DNA of 64,000 nucleotides from Aaosphaeria pasadenensis (GCA_022813625.1 JAKLMB010000046.1:177445-241444); one strand, 5' to 3'. Numbered from the stretch's first letter, positions 11,013-24,132 are shown. A program made the numbers and translations. The notes: generated by a model from the sequence alone, not told the origin.

Positions 11013-12569
11013 ATGCAGCAGTTTGTCCATGGCAAACAAGGCGACGATGCCAGTAAAGCGTCCTCCCGTAATGCTAGTCGCAGACGTATGGGAGAAAATG
11101 CCAAAATACCCGTGACGACTAGGCTTGAGAACGCGCAGCAAGCTGCTAGTCGTTCGAATTCTCGATCATCCCATCACTCACGACAATTCGACCGAGGCCC
11201 TATGGCCTATAATGCACCCGATCCATATGGGACTGATGCAGAAAGCATCGATACGACTCTGCCAGGAGCGTCTATGGTTCAAGTCCTAGATAGTCAGAGA
11301 ACAGATCCAGCGAAGCCAGGACCAGATTCCACTAGTGAAGCCGACTCGGGAGATGACTCGGGAGATGACTCGGGAGACGAAGGTGCAGATGCCTATGAAT
11401 TTAATGAGGTGGAGCAGCAACTTCTTTCTGACGCTGGCATGCATGATGCCTCATTCGAAGAGCAGTGGGAATACGTCAGGGAGCAGCAGCGTCGTCCAGA
11501 TAGATACGGTTCCCCGTATCCTACAACAACCTCGGGAAGGCCAGGGAGCTCTGACGATTTTGAAGGAGTACATGAATATGACGAGCCTGGCAACCATGCC
11601 AATGCTCCTACCTCGCCTCCATTGCCCGTTCCTCAAGACAGAAATACAGAGGTCATTCATCCCTACCCAGCCCGTCGTTCTCACCGTTCCCCCACTCCTA
11701 CCCGTACCCCCAACATTCGGGATCCGACCCAGTTGTACATCCAGGCCGCTGGCATTCGCAAATTAAAGGCGTCCGCAAGCAATGCCGTTGTTACACCTCG
11801 ATATCATCAGGAAGGCGTTCGGGAGCTATCAATCAACCCTCATTCTCAGCCTGGCCAGTCTGGCACATTCCCGGAACCAGTTATGGCGTCAGGACAGCAT
11901 CGTAACACACACATTCAGATGATCGCTTCAAATGGTAATTTGCACAACGAAGGTGCTCATCTTAGACGAGAGATACCACTTTTGAGCGCAGAGCAACGCC
12001 TGCCCTCCCAGAATACCAAGGCTACGGAGCTGCCTATTCCTCGGTCTACCACGCCCTATCAGTATCATGATACCGGAAAGGAGGACAGAATTGAAACCCA
12101 ACAAAAGCCTATCGAGGACTACGATTTGAAAGATCTGTTCCAGATGGACTACGAACAGTTGACGAAGGAGGGGTTCGATACCAACCCTCGCGCAGATCCG
12201 CCCGCGCTGTCCGAGAACATGCAACAGAAGCCGCTAGCGGAGCGACTCCAATATGTTCAAAAGAACCTGGAACCTAAGAAACAATGCGAATTCTTCACTG
12301 GTTTGCCAACAAACGAGTGGGAAGACGCTGGAGACTGGTTCTTGGAACAGTTTACCAATATCATTCAGCGCACGAAAGAGGCAAGGCAAACCAAGCGTAA
12401 ATTTGCTCGAAAGCTCGAAGATGAAATCGAAGAACGACACAAGCATGTTGCAAAGAAGCAGCAAATCGTCAAAGCTGCCATGGACAGCATGAAGAGCAAG
12501 GGCAATCAACTCATTCCTAACAGCCCTCGGCGTCCAAAAAGCAAGAGTCCGGCTCCCAAACGCCACTAA
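11013..12569 (+). CDS. ECM11-domain protein, meiosis-related
   Basis: A single-exon protein of 518 residues. The first about 390 residues are low complexity, rich in Ser, Pro, Arg and acid, and include a DDSG tandem repeat from a 12-bp repeat at 11343-11378. The last about 110 residues are the conserved part: FFTGLPTNEWEDAGDWFLEQ, then a highly charged predicted coiled coil (KRKFARKLEDEIEERHKHV) and a basic tail with SPRRPKSKSP. This pattern resembles the Ecm11 C-terminal domain. Yeast Ecm11 is a SUMOylated synaptonemal-complex central-element factor. The assignment rests on the GDWF and EEIEER-like signature and is from memory of the family, so a generic coiled-coil nuclear protein is the alternative. 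Confidence 0.65.
   Translation: MQQFVHGKQGDDASKASSRNASRRRMGENAKIPVTTRLENAQQAASRSNSRSSHHSRQFDRGPMAYNAPDPYGTDAESIDTTLPGASMVQVLDSQRTDPAKPGPDSTSEADSGDDSGDDSGDEGADAYEFNEVEQQLLSDAGMHDASFEEQWEYVREQQRRPDRYGSPYPTTTSGRPGSSDDFEGVHEYDEPGNHANAPTSPPLPVPQDRNTEVIHPYPARRSHRSPTPTRTPNIRDPTQLYIQAAGIRKLKASASNAVVTPRYHQEGVRELSINPHSQPGQSGTFPEPVMASGQHRNTHIQMIASNGNLHNEGAHLRREIPLLSAEQRLPSQNTKATELPIPRSTTPYQYHDTGKEDRIETQQKPIEDYDLKDLFQMDYEQLTKEGFDTNPRADPPALSENMQQKPLAERLQYVQKNLEPKKQCEFFTGLPTNEWEDAGDWFLEQFTNIIQRTKEARQTKRKFARKLEDEIEERHKHVAKKQQIVKAAMDSMKSKGNQLIPNSPRRPKSKSPAPKRH
11343..11378 (+). repeat. 12-bp tandem repeat coding DDSG
   Basis: Three copies of GACTCGGGAGAT (last base changed in copy 3) in frame within the ECM11-domain gene, coding repeated Asp-Ser-Gly-Asp. 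Confidence 0.85.
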
Positions 12570-13004
12570 TTGATAAGGATACCATGCAAAGATGGTACAA
12601 AAATCATGATCACGATGTCATACGCAACTTTGCCTTCTGTTTCGAAGATTGAAAATGCGATGCAGTATTCCTGGAGCATTTGCAGAGTGTTAACGCTTAG
12701 TCTTTGTTATATACCCCTATATGTAAGCATGATAGAAAAGGAATGCAGCCATACGTAGAGTTTTCCCAATTGAGACGAGACTTTCAGAAAATGAATATAA
12801 TTATACTCCACACCTTGCTTCCTTCTTTGGATAGATAGCCTTTGCACACTCAAGGCCGAAGTTGGTGCACAGACCAAGCTTGGCGCGTTTGTATAAACCC
12901 CAAAAATCCACCAGCTGCACCAGCCATCCTCACTTGAGAAGCTCCGTGCGAAACCCCAAGAGCTCAATCGGCCATTCTCTCAACAGCCCTCATTCGATCC
13001 AAAA
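12570..13004. promoter_or_regulatory. intergenic, CDC73 promoter region
   Basis: A 435-bp gap between two genes on the same strand. It must hold the terminator of the upstream gene and the promoter of CDC73. No clear motif was seen. Confidence 0.4.
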
Positions 13005-14313
13005 ATGGCGACCCAGGTTGAACTCGAAGATCCGCTTTACAATTTGCGCCTTTCGATAGCGAAGAACGAAGAACCTACCCTTTCGAGCTCTCCGAATCCA
13101 ACGTCTGCCGCGGACACGGTCATCGATCTTGCTCTTGCGACGCACATAACTTTCAGCAATGGAAAGACCTTCGATCTCACGACCGAGACGCGTTTTGCCC
13201 CCGGCGATGCTCCCGTCACGCTTCGCAGCGTATATTTCGCATGGAAGAACAAAGACGCCTCAATCACAGACTACGTTGCGGCGGTTCAGACCTTGAATGA
13301 GGAGCTGCCATCGGGCGCGGGAGGAAGTGTACAGAATCTCAACTTTGCGCAAAAGATCGAATTGATTGCGTGGCTGAGCGGAGATACTGAGAGTTCAGAG
13401 AATCTCAAGCCTCTGGACAATGCGGCTGCGACCGCAGACGCCACGAAAAGTGCGGCAATCGCGAGCGGCAAGACTGGAGGCGTAAAGGTTGAGCAAGGAT
13501 TAGCCGGTTCGAAAGTTGCAGATGCACGTTTAATGATCATATATGATGGTGAACGGAAGACAGGAGACCACAATTCGATTTTGAGAGGCACAAAGGCCAC
13601 GGTACGTACCTACAAGCCATAGGAAAACGCCATTCTAACATTTGTCACAGGACTTCTCGACCTATCGCAAATTCGCAGCTCAATTTCTGCGTTCGCGATC
13701 CAATCCCAACGGTCCTTTGGCAGTTCCACACCCGCATCCATCACCCCTCGTGTCAAACCTCCAGAAGAAGCCCAAGCGGCGCGAAGAGCCTATCATTCTT
13801 CTCTCCCCCTCAGCATCATCGTTGCTGCGCATGTCGAATATCAAATCATTCCTCAACGACGGCGTGTTCATCCCTCCGAATACCACAGATACTACATCCG
13901 CAAATCTTCTCAATCTTAATCGAGTGCTCCCGTCAATATCATCATCACCCTTGCGCTTCATCCTCGTCGACAGTACTGCAAACTTCAAGCCTCCATATTG
14001 GTCGCGCGTGGCGGCTATCTTTACCACGGGACAGACGTGGCAGTTCAAGTCGTACAAATATCCCAATCCAGCCGAATTGTTCGCTCATTATCCCGGTGTG
14101 CACGTAGGATGGCAGGGAGAAGAGCCCCCAGAGAACATTCAAGCATGGGGACGAGGCGTCCTCAGTGTCAAGGTGGACAAGTGGACCGGTGGAAGTGCAG
14201 GACGATGGAGGGACAGGGAGATCGTGGAGACCATCTGGAGCAGGATCGAGGAAGGCATGAGGAGGAACGGCTGGACACGTGACGGGCCTGGTCTAGCAGG
14301 AAACACACGATAA
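13005..14313 (+). CDS. CDC73: Paf1 complex subunit Cdc73
   Basis: Cdc73 (parafibromin) is a subunit of the nuclear Paf1 complex, which travels with RNA polymerase II and promotes histone modification and elongation. Two exons (13005-13601, 13651-14313) separated by a 49-bp intron give 419 residues. The N-terminal half has the family pattern with ITFSNGKTFDLTTETRF and LRSVYFAWKNKD. The C-terminal Ras-like domain starts with PIILLSPSASSLLRMSNIKS and continues through FILVDSTANFKPPYWSRVAA and WDRWSGG-like sequence (KVDKWTGGSAGRWRDREIVE). Start is the first ATG, in the context CAAAAATGG. Length fits filamentous fungal orthologues. Confidence 0.92.
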
Positions 14314-15742
14314 AATATCCATCAACAAACCGCTGTATATTCGATCTAGGACGACGGCGCAAGGTGTTATCTGGTAGGCTGCTTCATTTGGGCTTGCATA
14401 GCGCGGAATACCTCAATATTTTTAAAGATTACACATTCGGATCAAACCAGTCACAATCTAACTCATCATTGGTCTTTTTTTGGCCCCCACACGTGTTGAT
14501 CGGGTTGTGCTGAACGCTAATCATTTGCTTGTTTATAATGGTCTACCTGTGTAAGGTAAGCTTAGCAACCCTGGAAGAAGTCGCCTGGCGCTGCATTTCC
14601 AAGCACCCATATGTAGTCGTGAGCAAAGGTTTGTTGGGGCATTCAAAACCTCCCCGTCTTATCACATCGAAGCCCAACTTGTTCCATTGTAGAGACATTC
14701 AGGGGCCCTTGTCAACCATTGTTCCATTGACTCAGACTACGACTTGCAACACGTAATTTCACTAGCATAACGTATGATACTTCTCAGTCCTGTTTGTACT
14801 CGTACCATGGATTGAGATCAGCGAATGGGTGGATTTCGAATCCCAGCTATCCTCCAAAAGTGTATCTCCATTCACCCATAGTCTCCTTCCCCCTTGAGCA
14901 AAAAATTGGGCATCAAACTACGCAAAGTGCAATACCACAAAACGCTGTTTTCATAATTTGCATAGCTTTGCAGGACACTCATAAGGGCAAATATCGATAT
15001 CAAACCACACAAACTATAACACAATGCATGAATTGCAGCACAATACGAACTAAATGAGGCTGGCCTCTGAAGTCATTTCAACCGCTAGACTAACCCTTTA
15101 GAACTTGACCGATCGAACATCCCGTACCGCAACAGCTCTAGGCCCAAAGACTACAACTCTCCCCCGTAATACGGAGCGTCCGTCGAACCGTGTAACCTTC
15201 TTAGCAAAACAGCAGATGCTAACTAAATGCGAAAGATGTCTTGCTGTCCTACGCTATCGGCGACCATGACAGGTATGCATGCCACCCAATCTGTATAATG
15301 CGTCCGATGCTGCATCCGTCCTATCAGAAGCTTCGTCAGCCTCATGCTTTGCTTTCAAGCATGCAAAAGATATTCAGACACCAGACCCAGGACACAGGGA
15401 ACTGGGATCAAATACAGAAGCGTTATCACACCATGTCGACATGCTAGCGTTCGATAGGAGTATTGTCGCCGAACAGGCATATGGGCTCGCCTATCAAAAA
15501 GACCTCTCAGCCCTAAGCCTCTATCACATCGGTTAGCACTGCTGGCTAATCTCCCATTGAAGTTCGTGCCGACATACGCGTACATAGTTGCGTCGACGAC
15601 ATTGCTGCAAGTGGGGTGCTGCACTAAAATTTGTTCCGTTGGTAGCGTTCAAATATCTACAGGGGGTGGCCTTTTTAGCTGTGGAACCTAAAGTATAATT
15701 TTCGGATGCCTTTGATCTTGGAGCTCTATTGTTACCGCCGCG
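14314..15742. other. 1.4 kb intergenic region
   Basis: Short open frames here show no family motif. A single ACGGAG motif is present near 15167. I see no RNA gene or repeat family. The interval includes the promoter of the GMC/hydrolase fusion. Confidence 0.45.
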
Positions 15743-18700
15743 ATGGTAGGCGCAATCCAATACGCGGGTGCATTGATTGTTGCACTTCTTGTTTTATATC
15801 GTCTCTTGGTACTCTTCTCTACCCGTAGGACTTCAAGGTTCTCTCAGTCTCTCGATGAGAATGACAAGAATGAACGCTCCTTATCGAAGGAACATGATGA
15901 GAAAGAGCACCAGACGTATCCCCACTTGGGACGGCCAAGCAGCTCCATGGACTTCGAATACGATGTAGTCGTCGTTGGCTCAGGTTATGGTGGTGGCGTT
16001 GCTGCCAGTCGACTGGCTCGAGCTGGGAAGCGTATCGCAGTCCTGGAACGGGGATCAGAAAGATGGCGTAAGTATCGGTATCGCAGATGTTTGAAACCAG
16101 GCTGACAATTATGATCTCTCATGTAGCTGGAGAATATCCAAATACTTTCAAGGACATCATGTCACAGTTCCATGTGACTCGAAATCCTACAAGTCATTGC
16201 AAAGCAGGTTTTCCACTACGGCAAAGTTGTGGTCGGCAAAATGGATTGTATCACTTATTCAGGGCGAATGAACAAGATGTTCTCACCGGAAATGGTAAAC
16301 CCAATTCTTCTTATGGTAGGTATTTCACTCAGTCATCACAGGGCTCGGCGGCACATCATTAATCAACGCAAATGTCTTCCTTCGCGCTGACCAGCGAACA
16401 CTACAACTACCCGAATGGCCAGACGAGATTCGAAATGATCCCTCTTCCCTCGACCAATGTGAGTATCAATGAGTGTCATCCCAATGAACACTCTACTCTA
16501 ACAAGCATCCAAGATTTCGATCGCGCAGAACACATGCTACAACCTACGCCATACCCAAGCGACTATCCAGACCTGAAGAAACTGCACGTTCTCGAAAGAC
16601 AAGCACATGCGCTCGGTCTCGACGACAATTTCTACCGCGTGCCCCAAACAACATTCTTTCACGATGGCTTGAATGCAAGCGGTGTGGAGATGAAAGCGTC
16701 AACCGGCTCCGGACAAGACTGCACAGGAGTCAATGATGGATCTAAGAACTCGGTTCTGATGACCTACATCGCCGATGCGTGGAACTGGGGTGCAGAGATC
16801 TTCTGTGAGTGCGACGTGAAGTACGTCAAGAAAGACCCAAACGGCCATGGCTACATTGTCTACTATGAGGCGGTCGATGAAGGGGGTACTAAAACTTCGA
16901 GATGGGTCCGTTGCGTAAGTTGTCTTGACCCTCGAATCCTTTTCAGAAAGCAAGTAACCTGACACATTGGCAGAAAGATATTTGCGTACTTGGGGCAGGC
17001 TCCCTCGGTACCACTGAGATATTACTTCGCTCCAAGGCCCATGGTATGGACATGTCTCCCGTTGTGGGACAGAAGATGTCCGGTAATGGGGATATGCTCA
17101 GCTTTTCATACAACGCCGAAGAGGTCGTCAATGCTGTCGGTCACGAGAAACCAGTGATGGTGGATCCATGCGGGCCCACTATTACAGGTGTCATTGATTG
17201 CCGTGAGACGAATACATCGTCAGGTGTCTTGGCTGGCCATGTGATACAGGAAGGCGCTATACCTGAAGGATTGGCTCCTGTTATTCGATTACTTCTCGAC
17301 TATTCAGATCACGGTTTCTTCTCAATCATCATTAAGCTCATCGGGAGTCTCCTTTTGCGCTTCTGGTCTTTCACCCCAGGTATATCGTCGAAACAAAGCA
17401 GCATCTACAAAACGCAATCGTATCTGGTAATGTCCCATGACAGCAATGAAGGCATTCTCACACTCGTAGATGGTAGACCTAATCTCAACTTCCGAGGCGT
17501 GGAAAGAAAGGCACAGTTGGAGCAGTTGCATCGGAAACTTGAAAGTGCTTCGGAAGTCATCGGAGGCAAATTCATCAACTCCCCGCCAGTATCTGCACAT
17601 CCTCTCGGTGGCGCTAGAATGAGTTCAGACGGGACAGGTCGAAGGGGCGTGGTCAATCACATTGGACAGGTTTTCGTTGGGGACGGCAAGGAAACACATG
17701 AAGGACTTCTCTGCCTAGATGGGGCTGTTGTCCCGACGTCTTTGGGTAAGCGAAGTGTTTACAATTGTCTTTGGTGTTTCACTGACAGATGAAGGCGTAA
17801 ATCCACTGGCAACAATCACAGCACTTGCTGAACGTTCCATCGACCTACTGATCGAGAAAAATGGATGGACAGTCGACAACGCACCAAACGGCAGACTGGA
17901 CCTCTTCGGATTGCCGAGCAAGCCAATGGGCCAGACGAGCGAGAAAGGCCTAATCAGCAAAATTACAAAGCAAGTTACAAACCCAGGAACGGTCCGATTT
18001 CACGAAACCATGGACGGCCATGTGCACATTGGAGACGACATCCAGGATTTCTCCACCGCGGAGCAGGTCGCTCGCCATGCATCCAGTTCTGCCCGACTTG
18101 CCCTACACGTGATTCTGGAGAAATCAGGAGATATAAATGCGCAATACAGTACCGGCACAGTCACTGGAACCGTTTCATGCGGAGCAATCTCACAAAGCCC
18201 ACTCCTGATCCGTCGAGGCCAGATCGAATTGTTTGCGGTAGACCCGAATGTGTCCGACCGCGTCAACCTCACTTACAAGCTCCACCTAGTGAGCGTAGAA
18301 GGGCATGAATTCTGTCTCGATGGGCAGAAGAATATTGACACTAGGATTGCATTTTCACCCTCGCGGACATGGACTGCGACGACGGCACTGAACACGACTA
18401 TTTCTCGACTAGATGGCACTATCGTCGGTCGAGGCACCCTGCGAATATCAATTTGGAACTTCTTATGTCAACTCACAACCCTTCGCTCCGACACCTTTGG
18501 TTCGCTCTTACAATTTGTAACATTCTTCACTCGTAACGTCATGCGTTATTTCCTCGCGCCGTTCCGAAAGCTCCAATATCCAAACGACACTGTAGAACAC
18601 ACCTTCGAGAAACCAAAGCCACAAGAGGTACTTCTCCACGCCGAAGACGGCGTCTCGACAACTCTAAAGATATGGGAACCAACCCCGGGCGTCACAAAGC

Positions 18701-19704
18701 ACGAAATGCCCATCATGCTCATCCCTGGCGCTTCCGTCGACGACCAGATCTTCTCCCTTTCCACGATCCCCACCAACACGATCGACTACTTCACGGCCCG
18801 CGGGTATCGATGCTACGTCCCCATCATCCGCTTCGGCATCAGCCCGGGCGCCAAAGACGGATGGACAGCGTACGACAGTCGCTGGGACGTCAAAGCTGCT
18901 TTCGACTACGTGCGACAGCAAGAGAACGGCCGGAAGATATACGTCGTATGTCACTGCCTGGGGAGCATCGCAACGGCCATGGCACTTCTCACTGGAATCG
19001 TACCTTCGGACTGGATCCAAGGCATGACGATGAGCCAAGTATTCTGCAACCTACGCTTCAGCGCCGACAACAAAGCAAAAGCACGCATGCCCGTGCTAAC
19101 AGACATCTACCGCACCCTATCCAGCAGCCCCTGGCTCTCCTGCCGCGCCGGCCCCAACACCAGCGCCTTCCAATCCCTCCTCGACGCCCTCCTCCGCCTC
19201 TACCCCGTCGGCTCGCGGCGCGAGCTCTGCAGCTCCTCCACCTGCCACCGCTGCAGCCTCGTCTTCGGCCGCTGCTTCTCGCACGGTAAGCTCAACCGCG
19301 CGACGCACGCGTACCTGGACAAGTACTTCGACGGCATCCACATGAACTTCCTGTCGCACCTGCGGAGTATGGGGGCCGTGGCGCCGTACCATGTGCGCAC
19401 GAACGAGGGGGAGGGCAGTGGGGATTTTGTCGATTTGGTTGCGCAGGGTGGTAATTTGAAGAGGCTCGGGGGGTTGAAGATGTGTTTTCTGAGTGGGGGC
19501 GCGAATGCGGTGTTTGATCCGCTTAGCACGGCGGAGTCGTACGATCTTATGAGGAGTACGTTTGGGAGTGAGGGGTACGAGAGGGTTGTTGTCGAGGGGT
19601 ACGGGCATTTGGATACGTGGATGGGGAGGGATAGTCATCGGGATGTGTATCCTAGGGTGCTGGATCACGTTGAACTGTGTGAAGGCGACAGTGGGAGGAA
19701 GTAG
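15743..19704 (+). CDS. GMC (cholesterol oxidase-like)/alpha-beta hydrolase fusion
   Basis: A two-enzyme protein of 1232 residues from six exons (15743-16067, 16127-16294, 16342-16458, 16514-16914, 16974-17745, 17789-19704), all phases consistent. Residues about 5-27 form a membrane anchor. The FAD-binding Rossmann motif VVVGSGYGGGVAASRLARAG lies near residue 75. Splicing restores GNGLGGTSLINANVFLR, then GAGSLGTTEILLRS, and the GMC active-site region HPLGGARMSSDG (His546) and GVNPLATITALAER. The C-terminal third is an alpha/beta hydrolase with LIPGASVDDQ, the nucleophile elbow VVCHCLGS (Cys984 where Ser is usual) and a late GYGHLD motif with the likely catalytic His. The domain order is known in a fungal family of cholesterol-oxidase-like proteins; the substrate, possibly a sterol or steryl ester, is inference. 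The region TRNPTSHCKAG...NGLYH contains a possible small insertion. Confidence 0.85.
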
Positions 19705-20707
19705 GTGCAGGTCGAGTGTTGTAGTTAAGTCTAGGCATGAGTATGACTCGCGTTCTATTTCCATAGTTAGGAGATCAAACATTGATGCCAGCTGGAATGG
19801 AAGACTCAATTCGAGCAAGCCATGCTTGAGACGAAAAAGAAAGAAAACTAAGCATTGAAAGAGCAATTGGTGTGATCTTATGTATACTTCTCATCTCGTG
19901 GATTACCTTGATCGCCTCGAAACCATACTGGCGTTGACTTGCGACATTGTGGAAGCACTGTTTGAACATGTAGGAGATCTTGTAGTCATACTCCACCATA
20001 CTAATCATTGATCACAATCAGTACGTGCAATGACTGTCAATTGCTAGATCTAATCAGGACATTCATTTGGTTCCTTAACTTGATCAATCCATCGGGTCGT
20101 TACAATCCGACCTCGTTCATTTTTCCTTCTCGCTAAATATTAATCTTCGTGATCCAATTCTCATGGATCCACGTTATTCGCGTACCCATACTTCAACGGC
20201 TCCTAGACCACATCGTCCCGGTCTGTCTGTGCGTATAATGACATGAATGAATAACAGCGCAGAAAAGAGAGAAAAGCAAGACGCAAATGTTCTCCTGCCC
20301 AGGGGTATAAAAAAACAAGAAAGGAAAAGCATTTCAAAGGCTCATAAGACAGACTGATAAGATGCCGAAAACATGAAAGCAAACAGATGGTGTGAGATGG
20401 GAATGATGAGTCCCAGGTCCATAAAACATTCCCGAAGGATGAATGGGAGCTAGATTTCCCGACTAAAAATTTCCAATTACTTCCACCCTCTCACCGATAA
20501 AAGTAACGGTGACTGGCAAATGTGAATCTCCGTCGGTTGGAAAGTGGCATAGGAATTAGACCGAAGTCTTGCTGAACGCCTGTATCGCCTCGCTTGCTAA
20601 CTCAAACCACCGATCAACGTTCCTCGGTAGTTCGCGGAAAGAACAAGTTCATCTACACAATCAATATGCAGGATGCCATGTCGTCATGAAGCATTCGGTT
20701 CCCCCGG
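19705..20707. other. intergenic between convergent genes
   Basis: A 1-kb gap between the stop of the GMC/hydrolase fusion and the stop of the minus-strand C2H2 regulator. It should contain both 3' ends. No gene, repeat or RNA was recognised. Confidence 0.45.
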
Positions 20708-23700
20708 TTACATACTCCCGGCGCCCGGAACCAGCATCTCAATGCACTTCGTCAACAATGTACTCGCTTCGTGCAGGAGCTCCCATCGCGTTCTCTTGAA
20801 CATGTCGCGCATCAGGATCAACATGCCCAAGCATGCATTTCGATCTGCGGTCTTGGCAAGATCTTCTGGCGTCCGTACACCTCCGACGCGGTGGAGGAAG
20901 CCGACCATGTCCTTGACCTTATCCTCGTGAGTTGGTAGTTGGTATGCGGACTTCACGGGGCCGTCCAGTGCGTAACCGTAGGACCACACAATCAACGCGG
21001 CAAAGTAGAGGACCCAGGGTCGATTCAAGAGAGAGTCGTCGCGCGCGGAGTAGGCGTTGCCTTGTGAACGATCGTCGGGGATCATGACTGTAGACAAGAA
21101 TCGTAGTGCGTAGAAGGTCGCGTCTCGTGCCTTCGCGGTAGGCGCCCACGTTTCCTTCATCCTCCGCTGAGCTCCATTGTAATCCTGGGGTGTTATTGAG
21201 CGACCCAGCAACCGATTGGCTCCGGCATAGATCTGACAGTCCACTATGTCGACATGCATCGCCATATGCGCGAGGTGGTGCAGGACTGTTCGCGACTCGT
21301 AGACGTTTTCGTCGTCGATGCTGTTGGAATACGAGTAGGCGTGGGGCCCTGACAGATCGTTTGGCTTGGCCAGAGACAGATCAAAGTCCTTCTTCCAGAA
21401 ATCGAAAGCGCGCGTCAATGAGCCTCGCCATTTATCTCTTCCACCCAGGGCCTGCGATACGCCAAGAGAGCTGACTTGCAAATCTCGCTGGTTCATATGC
21501 CAAGACACGCTGAGTAACCCAGCCATGAGAATTGTACGCCCGAACGAATTTGTCCTAACGGTTTGGCCATTCAACGTCTTCTTAAGTCCATCAAGGAAGG
21601 TCGCCTGCTTGATGCCGTTAGAATGCAGGCTGGCTTCCACGCGGCCAACCTCAGAACTGCTCGTTGCCGACCACAGTGCCTCGTCACACGGGAGCGGTAG
21701 CCTCATCTCGTGGGCAACCATCACGGCGCTGTGGCCGAACATGGTAGCATGGATGCTGTCCATGACAAAAGCCGCAAAGGCGGCCCTCCTCGTCGCTTCA
21801 TTCGTGATCCAATGGTTCCACCACTCGTCTGGAGTGTTCCCGCGGCCATTTGCTTTGCCATCCTTCACGCTAGGTGGGGAATCCATAGCGGACCTGCCAA
21901 TCAACGAGCTTCCTCTCCTCATCAGGGTGAGTGTCGTCGCATGGTGGATGTGTGCTCGCTCGTGAAGTGGGCGGGTAGAGTACATCTTCTCAAACACCTC
22001 CAACAATAAGAGTGCCTGGAATATCCACAGCTTCGCGGGCGGTCGGAAATCTTCGTCCATGAAGATCTCCCAGCGGAGATGCCATGCCAGGAAGTTGGAC
22101 AGGTTTGCGCAAGCCTGGGTCATGTCCTGTCCGTAACTCTTCTCTAGGCATGATGCACCAAGGCACATGATAGAGAGAAGAAGAAGATTCGAGCATTGCG
22201 ACGCGTTGAAGGTCGGCTTGTGCAGGATGGGAAGTTGAGGATGGAAATGGACCCAATACGAGCTGATGTACGTCTGCATCATATTCAAACTGAGCACGTG
22301 ATGGTCATCATCCTGGTTGCCCTCGAGGATATCGTCTTTCTGTCGCTTGACCGGTGCATGGTCCGTCTCATTGAAGCGGTGCTGGATAAGGTCGAGCAAG
22401 TCCCTGCGCTTCTCCTCCGACAGGGCAGACTCCGGGAGCGTTGTGTCCAAGATGCTATTGACCGCCATTGGATGAGCTGGAGGAGCGGGGTTGTTGAAGT
22501 AGCCAGCGACCGAGGGGTCGTAATTAAAATAGGGAGCTTGCAAGCCTATCTGCGAAGAAGCACCTGCGCTGGTCTCACTACCGGCGGCCGGATAGCCCAT
22601 TGGCGATGCATTCGGCCCGAATGAGTTCTCGTTGAACAGCCAAGCAGTGAAGTCATCGGCCATGGCAAACGGAGACCTACTGTAGCCTTCACCCCCGAAC
22701 ATAGGCACGGCGTAAGACGGTGTGTTATGCTCGAGAATGGCTTCGGAAACGCCGTTCATGGTTGCATCGATCGCACCTGTGGACTCCACGCCATTCATGG
22801 GAGTATTTCCGCTTGTCCCAGTGTAGTACTGGTTATCCTGGTCCCGGGATACGGGCGTTCGGGATTGCTGGGGAAACTCTGGCGGCGGCAGAGACGAGAA
22901 GGGTGGGAACTGCTGTTGCGATTGATAGCCACTAGCCGCGCTGTTTTGATAAGTAGTGGACGTGGCTGATGGTGGGTAGGACTGCGATGGCGTGGCTGCC
23001 GAGTAGGGCGAGCTTGAGCCGTATGTGGACAGGTTTGAAGTCTGTGCCCGCAGTTCTGGTCTTTGGAAATTGCCATTGTTCATGTGCGGAGAAGGACGGC
23101 CGCCACTGAACGATCCAAACGTGTTAGGTCGTGGTGGGGGTGCAAAGTTCCCGGACGCCTGGGACTGCATGTCATAGGGCTTGGTGTCGGAGCTGGCACG
23201 ATATGATTCGTCGCTGGTGGTTCTGTTCAGTGAATCCTGTCGGGGTGCTGGTGAATGGAGACTGGGAGGCGACATCTGTGTACCTGACCCAGCCTGCGTC
23301 GAGACTGCCGATGCCGGGGATTGTAGGGTATATGGTCTTTCAAGTGCACTTTGTTGCATCTATGTCGAGTCAGCCAACGAGCGGGGAATGTGGAAAGCGC
23401 AGGTGATTGCATACCGTGGGAGGGGAGTTCTTCATGTTGCTGGGCTTGTTCGGTGACCCGTTCTTGGGTGCCATGGCAGCGGTCACGATGGGGTTGAGAT
23501 TGTGCGGGAAGGTATCTTTGCGCAGCAGCTGCGAGCCTCGCGCGGTGTGCCTCTCCTTGTGCCTGGCGCATAGGTCCTGTCGAACGAAGGATCGGTGACA
23601 TTCGGGAAAATCGCAGTGGTAAATTTGCTTTGGGTTATCTGCATGGCTGTTAGGAACATTGTGTATATCGGGCAGTACAAGCGCGGGCGTTTGCGTGAAG

Positions 23701-24132
23701 CAATATCGCGGGTAGCCAGCTGTTTGCGAAGCATGACCCTCAGGTTGTTTCTCTTCAAGCAACATGCATGATGCACTGCGTGTAGGGAAGAGGTAACTCA
23801 CGGTTCAACTGGTGGCGGTATAAATGCTCGGCCCTTGAATAGCTCTTGCCGCATCCCTCGTGAGGACATTCGAATTTCTTATCCAAGCCCTTTCTGCTCC
23901 TCCTCCGCTTTCTCGAGGATCCAGTGGCTTCTCCGTCTGCGCCGTCGCCATTCTGGTCTCCATCTATGTCGTCTCTATCTCGTCGTCGACCTCTGTTATC
24001 GTCGCGATCGGGGGAGGCGGGGGTGGGAGGCTCAGCGGCGCCGCTGGTGGTGTCCATCTTATCGGGGAACTGTGTCTGTAGCTTTCCAAAATCGGACGAG
24101 TGCGCAGCATGGATGGACAGTAGTGCAGTCAT
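20708..24132 (-). CDS. C2H2 plus fungal-specific transcription factor
   Basis: A nuclear regulator of 1068 residues from three exons (24132-23802, 23638-23415, 23359-20708). Two C2H2 fingers are split by the 163-bp first intron: FECPHEGCGKSYSRAEHLYRH continues as QLNH, completing the His pair, and then CDFPECHRSFVRQDLCARHK ends with ERH. A basic stretch (SSRKRRRSRKGLDKK) precedes them and could be a nuclear localisation signal. A long Ser/Pro/Gln-rich linker (about 185-480) is followed by the fungal-specific transcription factor domain, recognised by HPQLPILHKPTF, LLLLSIMCLGA and the middle-homology helices. This architecture occurs in Klf1- and AmdX-like fungal proteins; the ligand and targets are unknown. 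The first ATG at 24132 is used, but a second in-frame ATG at 24057 (MDTTSG) is an equally good start. Confidence 0.87.

Noticed and set aside
14820..14860. TTCGAATCC string resembling a tRNA T-loop
   Set aside because: No acceptor stem, D arm or anticodon arm can be built around it.
19117..19866. 249-codon antisense frame over the hydrolase end of the GMC fusion
   Set aside because: Repetitive Ala/Glu/Val composition caused by the GC-rich codon third positions of the sense gene; no motif.
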